Shown: piece by piece, positions 1 through 12,390 of the stretch | How the letters are laid out: each line of letters opens with the position of its first letter | Numbering within the stretch: position 1 is the first letter of the stretch | Assembly: GCA_009746045.1 (NCBI GenBank) | Contig: RPFO01000017.1 | Coordinates: 2,228,040-2,292,039, forward strand | Origin: Mesostigma viride | Taxonomy: Eukaryota > Streptophyta > Mesostigmatophyceae > Mesostigmatales > Mesostigmataceae | Length of the DNA: 64,000 nucleotides | Direction of reading: 5' to 3' | Position numbers and translations under genes: made by a program | Notes under the pieces: generated by a model | Told to the model about the DNA's origin: nothing | What the model saw: only the letters and a program-made list of their open reading frames with translations | The model's database searches: none

Positions 1-3000
1 GGTGCTGGCATTTGCAACTCAAATACCTAGGGGAGGGTGCTTGGCATGCATAAAATCTACGTCGGTAGGGGGTGCTGGCATGCAATAAATACCTAGGGGG
101 GGGGCTGGCATGCATAAATACCTAGGGGGGTGCTGGCATGCATAAATACCTAGGGGGGGGTGCTGGCATGCATAAATACCTAGGGGGGGTGCTGGCATGC
201 ATAAATACCTAGGGGGGGGCTGGCATGCATAAATACCTAGGGGGGGTGCTGGCATGCATAAATACCTAGGGGGGGTGCTGGCATGCATAAATACCTAGGG
301 GGGTGCTGGCATGCATAAATACCTAGGGGGGGTGCTGGCATGCATAAATACCTAGGGGGGTGCTGGCATGCATAAATACCTAGGGGGGGTGCTGGCATGC
401 ATAAATACCTAGGGGGGGTGCTGGCATGCATAAATACCTAGGGGGGGTGCTGGCATGCATAAATACCTAGGGGGGGTGCTGGCATGCATAAATACCTAGG
501 GGGGGTGCTGGCATGCATAAATACCTAGGGGGGGTGCTGGCATGCATAAATACCTAGGGGGGGTGCTGGCATGCATAAATACCTAGGGGGGGTGCTGGCA
601 TGCATAAATACCTAGGGGGGGTGCTGGCATGCATAAATACCTAGGGGGGGGTGCTGGCATGCATAAATACCTAGGGGGGGTGCTGGCATGCATAAATACC
701 TAGGGGGGGTGCTGGCATGCATAAATACCTAGGGGGGGTGCTGGCATGCATAAATACCTAGGGGGGGTGCTGGCATGCATAAATACCTAGGGGGGGGTGC
801 TGGCATGCATAAATACCTAGGGGGGGTGCTGGCATGCATAAATACCTAGGGGGGGTGCTGGCATGCATAAATACCTAGGGGGGGTGCTGGCATGCATAAA
901 TACCTAGGGGGGTGCTGGCATGCATAAATACCTAGGGGGGTGCTGGCATGCATAAATACCTAGGGGGGGGCTGGCATGCATAAATACCTAGGGGGGGTGC
1001 TGGCATGCATAAATACCTAGGGGGGGTGCTGGCATGCATAAATACCTAGGGGGGGGCTGGCATGCATAAATACCTAGGGGGGGTGCTGGCATGCATAAAT
1101 ACCTAGGGGGGGTGCTGGCATGCATAAATACCTAGGGGGGGTGCTGGCATGCATAAATACCTAGGGGGGGGCTGGCATGCATAAATACCTAGGGGGGGTG
1201 CTGGCATGCATAAATACCTAGGGGGGGTGCTGGCATGCATAAATACCTAGGGGGGGTGCTGGCATGCATAAATACAGGGGGGGTGCTGGCATGCATAAAT
1301 ACCTAGGGGGGGTGCTGGCATGCATAAATACCTAGGGGGGGTGCTGGCATGCATAAATACCTAGGGGGGGGTGCTGGCATGCATAAATACCTAGGGGGGG
1401 TGCTGGCATGCATAAATACCTAGGGGGGGTGCTGGCATGCATAAATACCTAGGGGGGTGCTGGCATGCATAAATACCTAGGGGGGGTGCTGGCATGCATA
1501 AATACCTAGGGGGGTGCTGGCATGCATAAATACCTAGGGGGGGTGCTGGCATGCATAAATACCTAGGGGGGGTGCTGGCATGCATAAATACCTAGGGGGG
1601 GTGCTGGCATGCATAAATACCTAGGGGGGGTGCTGGCATGCATAAATACCTAGGGGGGGTGCTGGCATGCATAAATACCTAGGGGGGGTGCTGGCATGCA
1701 TAAATACCTAGGGGGGGTGCTGGCATGCATAAATACCTAGGGGGGGTGCTGGCATGCATAAATACCTAGGGGGGGTGCTGGCATGCATAAATACCTAGGG
1801 GGGGTGCTGGCATGCATAAATACCTAGGGGGGGTGCTGGCATGCATAAATACCTAGGGGGGGTGCTGGCATGCATAAATACCTAGGGGGGGTGCTGGCAT
1901 GCATAAATACCTAGGGGGGGTGCTGGCATGCATAAATACCTAGGGGGGGTGCTGGCATGCATAAATACCTAGGGGGGGTGCTGGCATGCATAAATACCTA
2001 GGGGGGGTGCTGGCATGCATAAATACCTAGGGGGGGTGCTGGCATGCATAAATACCTAGGGGGGGTGCTGGCATGCATAAATACCTAGGGGGGGTGCTGG
2101 CATGCATAAATACCTAGGGGGGGTGCTGGCATGCATAAATACCTAGGGGGGGTGCTGGCATGCATAAATACCTAGGGGGGGTGCTGGCATGCATAAATAC
2201 CTAGGGGGGGTGCTGGCATGCATAAATACCTAGGGGGGGTGCTGGCATGCATAAATACCTAGGGGGGGTGCTGGCATGCATAAATACCTAGGGGGGTGCT
2301 GGCATGCATAAATACCTAGGGGGGGTGCTGGCATGCATAAATACCTAGGGGGGGTGCTGGCATGCATAAATACCTAGGGGGGGTGCTGGCATGCATAAAT
2401 ACCTAGGGGGGGTGCTGGCATGCATAAATACCTAGGGGGGGTGCTGGCATGCATAAATACCTAGGGGGGGTGCTGGCATGCATAAATACCTAGGGGGGGT
2501 GCTGGCATGCATAAATACCTAGGGGGGGTGCTGGCATGCATAAATACCTAGGGGGGGTGCTGGCATGCATAAATACCTAGGGGGGGTGCTGGCATGCATA
2601 AATACCTAGGGGGGGTGCTGGCATGCATAAATACCTAGGGGGGGTGCTGGCATGCATAAATACCTAGGGGGGGTGCTGGCATGCATAAATACCTAGGGGG
2701 GGTGCTGGCATGCATAAATACCTAGGGGGGGTGCTGGCATGCATAAATACCTAGGGGGGGTGCTGGCATGCATAAATACCTAGGGGGGGTGCTGGCATGC
2801 ATAAATACCTAGGGGGGGTGCTGGCATGCATAAATACCTAGGGGGGGTGCTGGCATGCATAAATACCTAGGGGGGGTGCTGGCATGCATAAATACCTAGG
2901 GGGGGTGCTGGCATGCATAAATACCTAGGGGGGGTGCTGGCATGCATAAATACCTAGGGGGGGTGCTGGCATGCATAAATACCTAGGGGGGGTGCTGGCA

Positions 3001-6000
3001 TGCATAAATACCTAGGGGGGGTGCTGGCATGCATAAATACCTAGGGGGGGTGCTGGCATGCATAAATACCTAGGGGGGGTGCTGGCATGCATAAATACCT
3101 AGGGGGGGTGCTGGCATGCATAAATACCTAGGGGGGGTGCTGGCATGCATAAATACCTAGGGGGGGTGCTGGCATGCATAAATACCTAGGGGGGGTGCTG
3201 GCATGCATAAATACCTAGGGGGGGTGCTGGCATGCATAAATACCTAGGGGGGGTGCTGGCATGCATAAATACCTAGGGGGGGTGCTGGCATGCATAAATA
3301 CCTAGGGGGGGTGCTGGCATGCATAAATACCTAGGGGGGGTGCTGGCATGCATAAATACCTAGGGGGGGTGCTGGCATGCATAAATACCTAGGGGGGGTG
3401 CTGGCATGCATAAATACCTAGGGGGGGTGCTGGCATGCATAAATACCTAGGGGGGGTGCTGGCATGCATAAATACCTAGGGGGGGTGCTGGCATGCATAA
3501 ATACCTAGGGGGGGTGCTGGCATGCATAAATACCTAGGGGGGGTGCTGGCATGCATAAATACCTAGGGGGGGTGCTGGCATGCATAAATACCTAGGGGGG
3601 TGCTGGCATGCATAAATACCTAGGGGGGGTGCTGGCATGCATAAATACCTAGGGGGGGTGCTGGCATGCATAAATACCTAGGGGGGGTGCTGGCATGCAT
3701 AAATACCTAGGGGGGGTGCTGGCATGCATAAATACCTAGGGGGGGTGCTGGCATGCATAAATACCTAGGGGGGGTGCTGGCATGCATAAATACCTAGGGG
3801 GGGTGCTGGCATGCATAAATACCTAGGGGGGGTGCTGGCATGCATAAATACCTAGGGGGGGTGCTGGCATGCATAAATACCTAGGGGGGGTGCTGGCATG
3901 CATAAATACCTAGGGGGGGTGCTGGCATGCATAAATACCTAGGGGGGGTGCTGGCATGCATAAATACCTAGGGGGGGTGCTGGCATGCATAAATACCTAG
4001 GGGGGGTGCTGGCATGCATAAATACCTAGGGGGGGTGCTGGCATGCATAAATACCTAGGGGGGGTGCTGGCATGCATAAATACCTAGGGGGGGTGCTGGC
4101 ATGCATAAATACCTAGGGGGGGTGCTGGCATGCATAAATACCTAGGGGGGGTGCTGGCATGCATAAATACCTAGGGGGGGTGCTGGCATGCATAAATACC
4201 TAGGGGGGGTGCTGGCATGCATAAATACCTAGGGGGGGTGCTGGCATGCATAAATACCTAGGGGGGGTGCTGGCATGCATAAATACCTAGGGGGGGTGCT
4301 GGCATGCATAAATACCTAGGGGGGGTGCTGGCATGCATAAATACCTAGGGGGGGTGCTGGCATGCATAAATACCTAGGGGGGGTGCTGGCATGCATAAAT
4401 ACCTAGGGGGGGTGCTGGCATGCATAAATACCTAGGGGGGGTGCTGGCATGCATAAATACCTAGGGGGGGTGCTGGCATGCATAAATACCTAGGGGGGGT
4501 GCTGGCATGCATAAATACCTAGGGGGGGTGCTGGCATGCATAAATACCTAGGGGGGGTGCTGGCATGCATAAATACCTAGGGGGGGTGCTGGCATGCATA
4601 AATACCTAGGGGGGGTGCTGGCATGCATAAATACCTAGGGGGGGTGCTGGCATGCATAAATACCTAGGGGGGGTGCTGGCATGCATAAATACCTAGGGGG
4701 GGTGCTGGCATGCATAAATACCTAGGGGGGGTGCTGGCATGCATAAATACCTAGGGGGGGTGCTGGCATGCATAAATACCTAGGGGGGGTGCTGGCATGC
4801 ATAAATACCTAGGGGGGGTGCTGGCATGCATAAATACCTAGGGGGGGTGCTGGCATGCATAAATACCTAGGGGGGGTGCTGGCATGCATAAATACCTAGG
4901 GGGGGTGCTGGCATGCATAAATACCTAGGGGGGGTGCTGGCATGCATAAATACCTAGGGGGGGTGCTGGCATGCATAAATACCTAGGGGGGGTGCTGGCA
5001 TGCATAAATACCTAGGGGGGGTGCTGGCATGCATAAATACCTAGGGGGGGTGCTGGCATGCATAAATACCTAGGGGGGGTGCTGGCATGCATAAATACCT
5101 AGGGGGGGTGCTGGCATGCATAAATACCTAGGGGGGGTGCTGGCATGCATAAATACCTAGGGGGGGTGCTGGCATGCATAAATACCTAGGGGGGGTGCTG
5201 GCATGCATAAATACCTAGGGGGGGTGCTGGCATGCATAAATACCTAGGGGGGGTGCTGGCATGCATAAATACCTAGGGGGGGTGCTGGCATGCATAAATA
5301 CCTAGGGGGGGTGCTGGCATGCATAAATACCTAGGGGGGGGTGCTGGCATGCATAAATACCTAGGGGGGTGCTGGCATGCATAAATACCTAGGGGGGGTG
5401 CTGGCATGCATAAATACCTAGGGGGGGTGCTGGCATGCATAAATACCTAGGGGGGTGCTGGCATGCATAAATACCGGGGGGGTGCTGGCATGCATAAATA
5501 CCTAGGGGGGGTGCTGGCATGCATAAATACCTGGGGGGGTGCTGGCATGCATAAATACCTAGGGGGGGTGCTGGCATGCATAAATACCTAGGGGGGGTGC
5601 TGGCATGCATAAATACCTAGGGGGGGTGCTGGCATGCATAAATACCTAGGGGGGGTGCTGGCATGCATAAATACGTCGGGGGGGTGCTGGCATGCATAAA
5701 TACCGAGGGGGGTGCTGGCATGCATAAATACCTAGGGGGGGTGCTGGCATGCATAAATACGTCGGGGGGTGCTGGCATGCATAAATACCTAGGGGGGGTG
5801 CTGGCATGCATAAATACCTAGGGGGGTGCTGGCATGCATAAATACGTCGGGGGGGTGCTGGCATGCATAAATACCTAGGGGGGGGCTGGCATGCATAAAT
5901 ACCTAGAGGGGGTGCTGGCATGCATAAATACCTAGGGGGGGTGCTGGCATGCATAAATACCTAGGGGGGGTGCTGGCATGCATAAATACCTGTGGGGGGT

Positions 6001-6980
6001 GCTGGCATGCATAAATACCTAGGGGGGGTGCTGGCATGCATAAATACCTAGGGGGGGTGCTGGCATGCATAAATACCGAGGGGGGGTGCTGGCATGCATA
6101 AATACCTAGGGGGGGTGCTGGCATGCATAAATACCGAGGGGGGGTGCTGGCATGCATAAATACCGAGGGGGGGATGCTGGCATGCATAAATACCTAGGGG
6201 GGTGCTGGCATGCATAAATACCTAGGGGGGTGCTGGCATGCATAAATACCTAGGGGGGGTGCTGGCATGCATAAATACCTAGGGGGGTGCTGGCATGCAT
6301 AAATACCTAGGGGGGTGCTGGCATGCATAAATACCTAGGGGGGGTGCTGGCATGCATAAATACCTAGGGGGGGTGCTGGCATGCATAAATACCTAGGGGG
6401 GGTGCTGGCATGCATAAATACCTAGGGGGGGTGCTGGCATGCATAAATACCTAGAGGGGGTGCTGGCATGCATAAATACCTAGGGGGGGTGCTGGCATGC
6501 ATAAATACCTAGGGGGGGTGCTGGCATGCATAAATACCTAGGGGGGGTGCTGGCATGCATAAATACCTAGGGGGGGTGCTGGCAAGCATAAATACGTCGG
6601 GGGGGTGCTGGCATGCATAAATACCTAGGGGGGGGCTGGCATGCATAAATACCTAGAGGGGGTGCTGGCATGCATAAATACCGAGGGGGGGTGCTGGCAT
6701 GCATAAATACCTAGGGGGGGTGCTGGCATGCATAAATACATGGGGGGTGCTGGCATGCATAAATACCTAGGGGGGGTGCTGGCATGCATAAATACCGAGG
6801 GGGGGTGCTGGCATGCATAAATACCGAGGGGGGATGCTGGCATGAATAAATACCTAGGGGGGGTGCTGGCATGCATAAATACCTAGGGGGGGTGCTGGCA
6901 TGCATAAATACCTAGGGGGGGTGCTGGCATGCATAAATACCTAGGGGGGGTGCTGGCATGCATAAATACCTAGGGGGGGG
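1..6980. repeat. 29-bp satellite array, block 1
   Basis: About 240 head-to-tail copies of a 29-bp unit: GGCATGCATAAATAC core, then CCTAGG, a run of 5-9 G, and TGCT. Copies between roughly 1,560 and 5,335 are almost all exact 29-mers. The first 110 bases and 5,460-6,850 carry variants (CCGAGG, CGTCGG, ACATGTGG in place of CCTAGG, and G-run length changes). The unit contains the palindromes GCATGC, ATGCAT and CCTAGG. Short minus-strand ORFs in it arise only where units have 28 bp; the 29-bp period brings a TAG every third unit, so it is not coding. The array runs off the left edge of the window. Confidence 0.97.
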
Positions 6981-7003
6981 TGAATGAATTGAATTGAATT
7001 GTA

Positions 7004-7028
7004 ACATAACTCCGTTGGGAGTATATGT
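7004..7028 (-). other. 3'-terminal LINE stem-loop
   Basis: On the minus strand ACATA-t-ACTCC / CAAC loop / GGAGTTATGT forms a 10-bp stem with one bulged T, directly before the AATTG-rich tail. Equivalent hairpins end the copies at 39.7, 44.6 and 45.98 kb. Confidence 0.6.
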
Positions 7029-7426
7029 AGCACATAGCCCTTGAGAGGGGGCATATGGCCTATCATACATCCTAAGCTACTTCCTGCAAGGGTGGGGATG
7101 TAAAGGACCCTTGCTCTAGGTGCACCAGGGCACTTGCATCCCCATGATCTTCAAGCTATGCCCAGCGAAGGGGGAGCCTGTCATGGGGGGGAAGATCAGC
7201 AGAGCTATACAAAAAGGCTAGGGCATGGCGTCTCAGCAGAGAGTTACTCCCTGCATGGGCACAACATAGCTAAATAAAGCTAGGCATCATCTGGAGTGTG
7301 GCACATCATAGGCACACATGTACATGATTAAATAAAGCGTGTGGCTTAGCTAGGATAGTGCCTCTAGGAGGCGTACATGTACATGGCCACGGTCTATCTA
7401 TTCTACACTACTACTGCTGTATTCCC

Positions 7427-8810
7427 CTAAGCTGGGGCGTCTGGAGTCGTTGGGGCCGCGGGGGTCGCCTGCCAGGGCTTGTGGCCGACGTAGATGGCCG
7501 CCCCCTTCCAGTACACCGGCTGCCCCGCCTTGGTCTTCCGGAGCTGGAGGTAGGTGGGCCATAGCTCCCGTCGCCGTTGTTGCTGCGCCAGGGTCAAGTC
7601 GTCGTCAAGGGTGAAGAGAGTCTTCTCGAGCCGCTTGCGGCGTCGGAGAAAAGAAATCTTGTCCGCCGGGGTCTTAAAGGTGAGAAGGAGCGGGGGCGGC
7701 CCTGCCGTACCCCGCGCGCGGGGAAGGCGGTGGGCGACCAGGTCGATCTCACCAGTAAGGCCCATGCGACTAAGAATTTCTCTCTCAAACGCACGTGCAA
7801 GCTTCTCGGAATTCTCACCTTCCTCCATGTCGAGGTTCTTGACAATGACGTTAAGGCTGCGCTTGGCAAGCTCGGCCTCCTCGCGGAGGTCAAGCGTCTG
7901 CCGCTGGAGCTGGGCTGCGACGGCGGAGGTGGTGGAGGTGGTGTGCTGCTTAAGCATGTCCGCCCAGGTCGTGATGGGAGGAGCATCGCCGGCCAGGCCA
8001 GCAGAGGTTGGCTTGGCGGCAATGTCCTTCACCGCCTGGGCGGTGAGGCCCGCGGTGTTCTGCAGGACCTCGATAGCGATGGCATTATCCTTAAGACGTT
8101 GGTCAATGTCGCGGAGCTGGGCGGTGATGGAGTCGGTGGAGGCGGAGGGGGGGGGGTGGAGGCGAGGAGGGTGGCGGTGGCGGTGGGGATGGTGGGGAGC
8201 TCAGCAGCCAGCGTGCGACCCACAGCTGCCACATCTGCAGCTAGGGGCGTCACGTGCTGTGAGATGGTTTCTTGGAGGTGGAGGAGGAAGGTGGATTCGG
8301 TCAAGGGGAGGGGGTCCAGAGGTCCGTGACAGAGCGGTCAAGGATGGAAAAGAGGGCGGCGAGCTGAAGACGGGGGCGAGACCAGCGGGCCAGGTTCTCA
8401 GGTCGGTGAGTAAACCGGCCGTCAGGTCCAGGGCGGAGGCGGTAATGGCTGTGAAGGCGCTGGCACAGGTCGAGAATGGAGGCGTATGACCCATAAAACA
8501 CGAGCTCCAGTATCTTGATGGGTGGCATGTCGAAAAAGCCGGGTCTGGCACCGTCGAAGGTGGAAAATAACCCGTCAACGTCAAAGTCGCGCTCAGACCA
8601 GCTTGGTTCGGTTGGGCGGCTGCGTTTTGGCTCGGGCGAGGCTGAGGGCGAGGCAGGAAGCCCGGGAGGGTGCTGGGCGACAACCAGTGCGCGACTAGGG
8701 TCACCACCGCCTTCCGGCCCTGATGGCGAAGCTGCAGCCGGAGCTGCAGACGTATTTTCATTGCCGAGCGCAGCCGTCAGGCTGCGTTGCGTCGATGGGC
8801 GTTTGCTCAT
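7427..8810 (-). pseudogene. LINE ORF1 (coiled coil, RRM-like, C-terminal domain), frameshifted
   Basis: Three overlapping minus-strand frames together make one L1-type ORF1 protein. The N-terminal part runs 8,810-8,301 (starts MSKRPSTQRS), the middle 8,304-8,029, and the C-terminal 201-residue part 8,032-7,427. The last part has a coiled-coil-like stretch (LQRQTLDLREEAELAKR), then an RRM-like strand VIVKNLD, then the C-terminal-domain signature DDDLT..QQQRRREL followed by QPVYWKGAAIYV. Such proteins are nucleic-acid chaperones that coat LINE RNA. The frame changes near 8,302 and 8,030 coincide with C/G-rich runs, so they may be decay or assembly indels. The same order of segments recurs in the copy at 42,573-44,031. 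Confidence 0.75.
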
Positions 8811-8962
8811 CGTATATTGCGTAATAGCGTCGGAAAATTATATCAGCATGTGCGTCGTAGAAAGACGCGTCGATTGTGATATTCACGGCTAAATTCGGTG
8901 CTCAAACGTGAAAGTTATGAGCTCCGCCGTCAGCCATGGCTACCTCGTGGCTCGTGGCTCGT

Positions 8963-10163
8963 GGGGGGGGTGCTGGCATGCATAAATACCTAGGGGGGGT
9001 GCTGGCATGCATAAATACCTAGGGGGGGTGCTGGCATGCATAAATACCTAGGGGGGGGTGCTGGCATGCATAAATACCTAGGGGGGTGCTGGCATGCATA
9101 AATACCTAGGGGGGGTGCTGGCATGCATAAATACCTAGAGGGGGTGCTGGCATGCATAAATACCGAGGGGGGGGTGCTGGCATGCATAAATACCTAGGGG
9201 GGGGTGCTGGCATGCATAAAAACATGTGGGGGGTGCTGGCATGCATAAATACGTCGGGTGGGGTGCTGGCATGCATAAATACCTAGGGGGGGGGGCTGGC
9301 ATGCATAAATACCTAGAGGGGGTGCTGGCATGCATAAATACCGAGGGGGGATGCTGGCATGCATAAATACCTAGGGGGGGTGCTGGCATGCATAAATACA
9401 TGTGGGGGGTGCTGGCATGCATAAATACCTAGGGGGGGTGCTGGCATGCATAAATACCGAGGGGGGTGCTGGCATGCATAAATACCGAGGGGGGGATGCT
9501 GGCATGAATAAATACCTAGGGGGGGTGCTGGCATGCATAAATACCTAGGGGGGGTGCTGGCATGCATAAATACCTAGGGGGGGTGCTGGCATGCATAAAT
9601 ACCTAGGGGGGTGCTGGCATGCATAAATACCTAGGGGGGGGTGCTGGCATGCATAAATACCTAGGGGGGGTGCTGGCATGCATAAATACCTAGGGGGGGT
9701 GCTGGCATGCATAAATACCTAGGGGGGGTGCTGGCATGCATAAATACCTATGGGGGGGTGCTGGCATGCATAAATACCTAGGGGGGGTGCTGGCATGCAT
9801 AAATACCTAGGGGGGGCTGGCATGCATAAATACCTAGGGGGGTGCTGGCAAGCATAAATACGTCGGGGGGGGTGCTGGCATGCATAAATACCTAGGGGGG
9901 GTGCTGGCATGCATAAATACCGAGGGGGGGTGCTGGCATGCATAAATACCTAGGGGGGGGGCTGGCATGCATAAATACATGTGGGGGGTGCTGGCATGCA
10001 TAAATACCTAGGGGGGGTGCTGGCATGCATAAATACCTAGAGGGGGTGCTGGCATGCATAAATACCTAGGGGGGGTGCTGGCATGCATAAATACCTAGGG
10101 GGGGTGCTGGCATGCATAAATACCTAGGGGGGGTGCTGGCATGCATAAATACATGTGGTGTGG
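8963..10163. repeat. 29-bp satellite array, block 2
   Basis: About 40 more copies of the 29-bp unit, continuing block 1 on the other side of the retroelement insertion. This part is more variable, with CCGAGG, CGTCGG, ACATGTGG and CATGAATAAA variants scattered among standard copies. The last copy (10,134-10,163) ends ACATGTGGTGTGG and leads straight into the 30-bp variant. Confidence 0.95.
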
Positions 10164-10433
10164 TGCTGGCATGCATGGATGGGTGTAGTGGGGTGCTGGC
10201 ATGCGTGGATGGGTGTCATGGGGTGCTGGCATGCATGGATGGGTGTCATGGGGTGCTGGCATGCATGGATGGGTGTCATGGGGTGCTGGCATGCATGGAT
10301 GGGTGTCATGGGGTGCTGGCATGCATGGATGGATGTCATGGGGTGCTGGCATGCATGGATGGGTGTCATGGGGTGCTGGCATGCGTGGATGGGTGTCATG
10401 GGGTGCTGGCATGCATGGATGGGTGTAGTGGGG
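10164..10433. repeat. 30-bp satellite variant, nine units
   Basis: Nine near-identical 30-bp units that keep TGCTGGCATGCATG of the 29-bp satellite, but the A/T and G-run half is replaced by GATGGGTGTCATGGGG. Because 30 is divisible by three, every frame encodes a perfect 10-residue repeat (GVLACMDGCH in one plus frame, HDTHPCMPAP in one minus frame). I see no start context, splice signal or non-repeat extension that would make it a gene. Confidence 0.93.
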
Positions 10434-10436
10434 TGA

Positions 10437-11500
10437 ACCATGAAAAAAAGCACGCAACACACCACGCGTCGTACCTTTTTATAGATGTTTCTTTTTTTTT
10501 TATGGGGCCGGCCGGGGGCGGCGGTGGCGGCAAAACTGAAGCTAGTGACACCGCGCAGATGACGCCGTGAACATGTCGCGTTGTACCGTAGAAGATACGA
10601 ACAAAAAACAAAACACGAAAAAAGAGAGGCGGACCGCATATGACAGGGACAAAAAAAAGTCAGACACACAGCCTGTGATATCTGGCATGCATAAATACAT
10701 GTGGTGTGGTGCCGGCATGCATAAATACATGTGCCAGCAAACCTGAGCTGCAAGGGAGCGAGAAAACCAAGAAAAAAAGCACGCAACACACCACGCGTCG
10801 TACCTTTTATAGATCGATGTTTCTTTTTTTTAATGGGGGCGGCCGGGGGCGGCGGTGGCGGCAAAAATGAAGCTAGTGACACCGCGCAGATGACGCCGTG
10901 AACATGTCGCGTTGTACCGTAGAAGATACGAACAAAAAACAAAACACGAAAAAAGAGAGGCGGACCGCATGTGACAGGGAAGAAAAAAAGTCAGACACAC
11001 AGCCTGTGTTATCTGGCATGCATAAATACATGTGGTGTGGTGCCGGCATGCAAAAATACATGTGCCAGCAAACCTGAGCTGCAAGGGAGCGAGAAAACCA
11101 AGAAAAAAAGCACGCAACACACCACGCTTTGTACCTTTTATAGATAGATGTTTCTTTTTTTTAATGGGGCCGGCCGGGGGCGGCGGTGGCGGCAAAAATG
11201 AAGCTAGTGACACCGCGCAGATGACGCCGTGAACATGTCGCGTTGTACCGTAGAAGATACGAACAAAAAACAAAACACGAAAAAAGAGAGGCGGACCGCA
11301 TATGACAGGGAAGAAAAAAAGTCAGACACACAGCCTGTGTTATCTGGCATGCATAAATACATGTGCCAGCAAACCTGAGCTGCAAGGGAGCGAGAAAACC
11401 AAGAAAAAAAGCACGCAACACACCACGCGTCGTACCTTTTTATAGATGTTTCTTATTTTTTATCCTTGTCCTTCGGGGGCAGCGGTGGCGGCAAAAAGAA
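10437..11500. repeat. Composite tandem repeat, about 332-bp unit, three copies plus a partial
   Basis: Copies start near 10,437, 10,769, 11,101 and 11,400 (partial). Each holds an A-rich start (AAAAAAAGCACGCAACAC), a T-run, a GGCCGGGGGCGGCGGTGGCGG-like G/C block (broken by small changes), GATGACGCCGTGAACATG, and then one or two pieces of the 29-bp satellite (GGCATGCATAAATACATG). The third copy is about 33 bp shorter because one satellite piece is missing. The minus-strand ORFs in it recur with the repeat and look incidental. Confidence 0.9.
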
Positions 11501-11907
11501 AACTGATAGCAAACGAGAACCCTGCAACCAAACGAGAACCACCAAAAAAACCCATTCATTTCCCCGTCAGCGACCGGCACCACGACACCAAAAAAGCGAC
11601 AAAATTATCTGGCCGATTACGCCAATCATAAAACCACTATCTGTCAAAAGCATCCATGTACATCCACCGCCATTGCTCACCTCTTTCTTAACCGTGTGTG
11701 TCGACAATGGCGTTGCTCAGTTGAATATGGCTGTCGGGTTGCTAATATCGTTGTCACTTTCGGCCGATGTCGCGAATACCCGCCGTTGATGCTCGGGTGC
11801 AAGGTGCATCCACGGTGTCGGTCTTCCAGGGAGGCTGGAAAGCGCCAACGCAGCACCAGCAAATTCAAATTCCCTGGTGCTGGTATGCCGACGCGCAAAT
11901 GGAATGG

Positions 11908-12219
11908 CGCGGCGCCTAAAAGGCGCCGCGCGCGGGAAAAAAATTGACGCGCCAAACGATATGGCGCGGCGCCGGGACGGCGCCGCGCTGAAAAATACTT
12001 GCAGTCGCAACTGTGACGTGGCGCTGCAGACCACACGGTAGGGAATTCGCAGCGCCATATATGGCGCCACGCCGACTCCTGACGCCGTGTGGCGCCACAT
12101 GGACGCGGCGCTGCACACAGCTCGAGCCCATTTTTTCACATTCCTGCTACCTGATTGGACGCCTGGCGGAGGAAGCTTTTCACGGCGCGACGCCGAGGGG
12201 CTTCAAAAACGTATATAAG
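11908..12219. promoter_or_regulatory. GGCGCC hairpin cluster with E2F-like sites and a TATA-like box
   Basis: Two perfect 10-bp hairpins, CGCGGCGCCT-AAA-AGGCGCCGCG (11,908-11,930) and GCGCGGCGCC-GGGAC-GGCGCCGCGC (11,964-11,988), flank two E2F-like sequences: GCGCGGGAAA near 11,930 and GCGCCAAA near 11,950. A palindrome GCGCCATATATGGCGC lies near 12,050, and TATATAAG is at 12,212-12,219. The layout resembles a regulated promoter, but I find no convincing gene downstream; the small ORF to 12,351 is unrecognised. Confidence 0.35.
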
Positions 12220-12264
12220 CAGGCAAAATTTCTCCGAAATTTAATGAACGAGCGCGACGCGGAG

Positions 12265-12390
12265 ACCATGCTAGTGTGCGGAACTGGTGAACCACACCGG
12301 TACGGGACAGATTCTTGGCTGATCCTCGTAGTACCTCGTGAACACGTCTAGTAGGCCCGGGTTCAACTCCCGTCGTAACATTTTTTTTTG
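12265..12390 (+). ncRNA. Possible Pol III-type unit (B-box and T-run)
   Basis: GGGTTCAACTCC at about 12,358-12,370 fits a tRNA B-box/T-loop, and a run of nine T follows about 10 bases later, as for a Pol III terminator. I cannot fold a complete tRNA around it: no acceptor strand pairs with CGTAACA. It may be a SINE head or a decayed tRNA. Confidence 0.25.

Larger units (their letters stand above)
6981..8962 (-). mobile_element. ORF1-only non-LTR retroelement inserted in the 29-bp satellite
   Basis: A 1.98-kb insertion cleanly interrupts the satellite. Read on the minus strand it has a leader (8,962-8,811), a broken ORF1 (8,810-7,427), a 3' UTR, a terminal stem-loop (7,028-7,004) and an AATTGAATTGAATT-type tail that abuts satellite G-runs. 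A second, plus-strand copy of the same ORF1 and 3' UTR lies at 42,573-44,520. There is no reverse transcriptase between ORF1 and the 3' UTR in either copy, so mobility would need an enzyme in trans. The satellite G-run flanks both ends, so a target duplication cannot be told from the repeat. Confidence 0.8.

Noticed and set aside
19-6905. Short minus-strand ORFs repeating MHASTPP and YLCMPAPP
   Set aside because: Translations of the 29-bp satellite where unit length varies; a regular TAG appears in the standard units.
1-10163. CRISPR-like array appearance
   Set aside because: Units are contiguous with no unique spacers; it is a eukaryotic tandem satellite.
10112-10570. 152-codon ORF with GVLACMDGCH repeats
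   Set aside because: Every frame of the 30-bp repeat gives a 10-residue periodic peptide; the ORF ends run into unrelated repeats.
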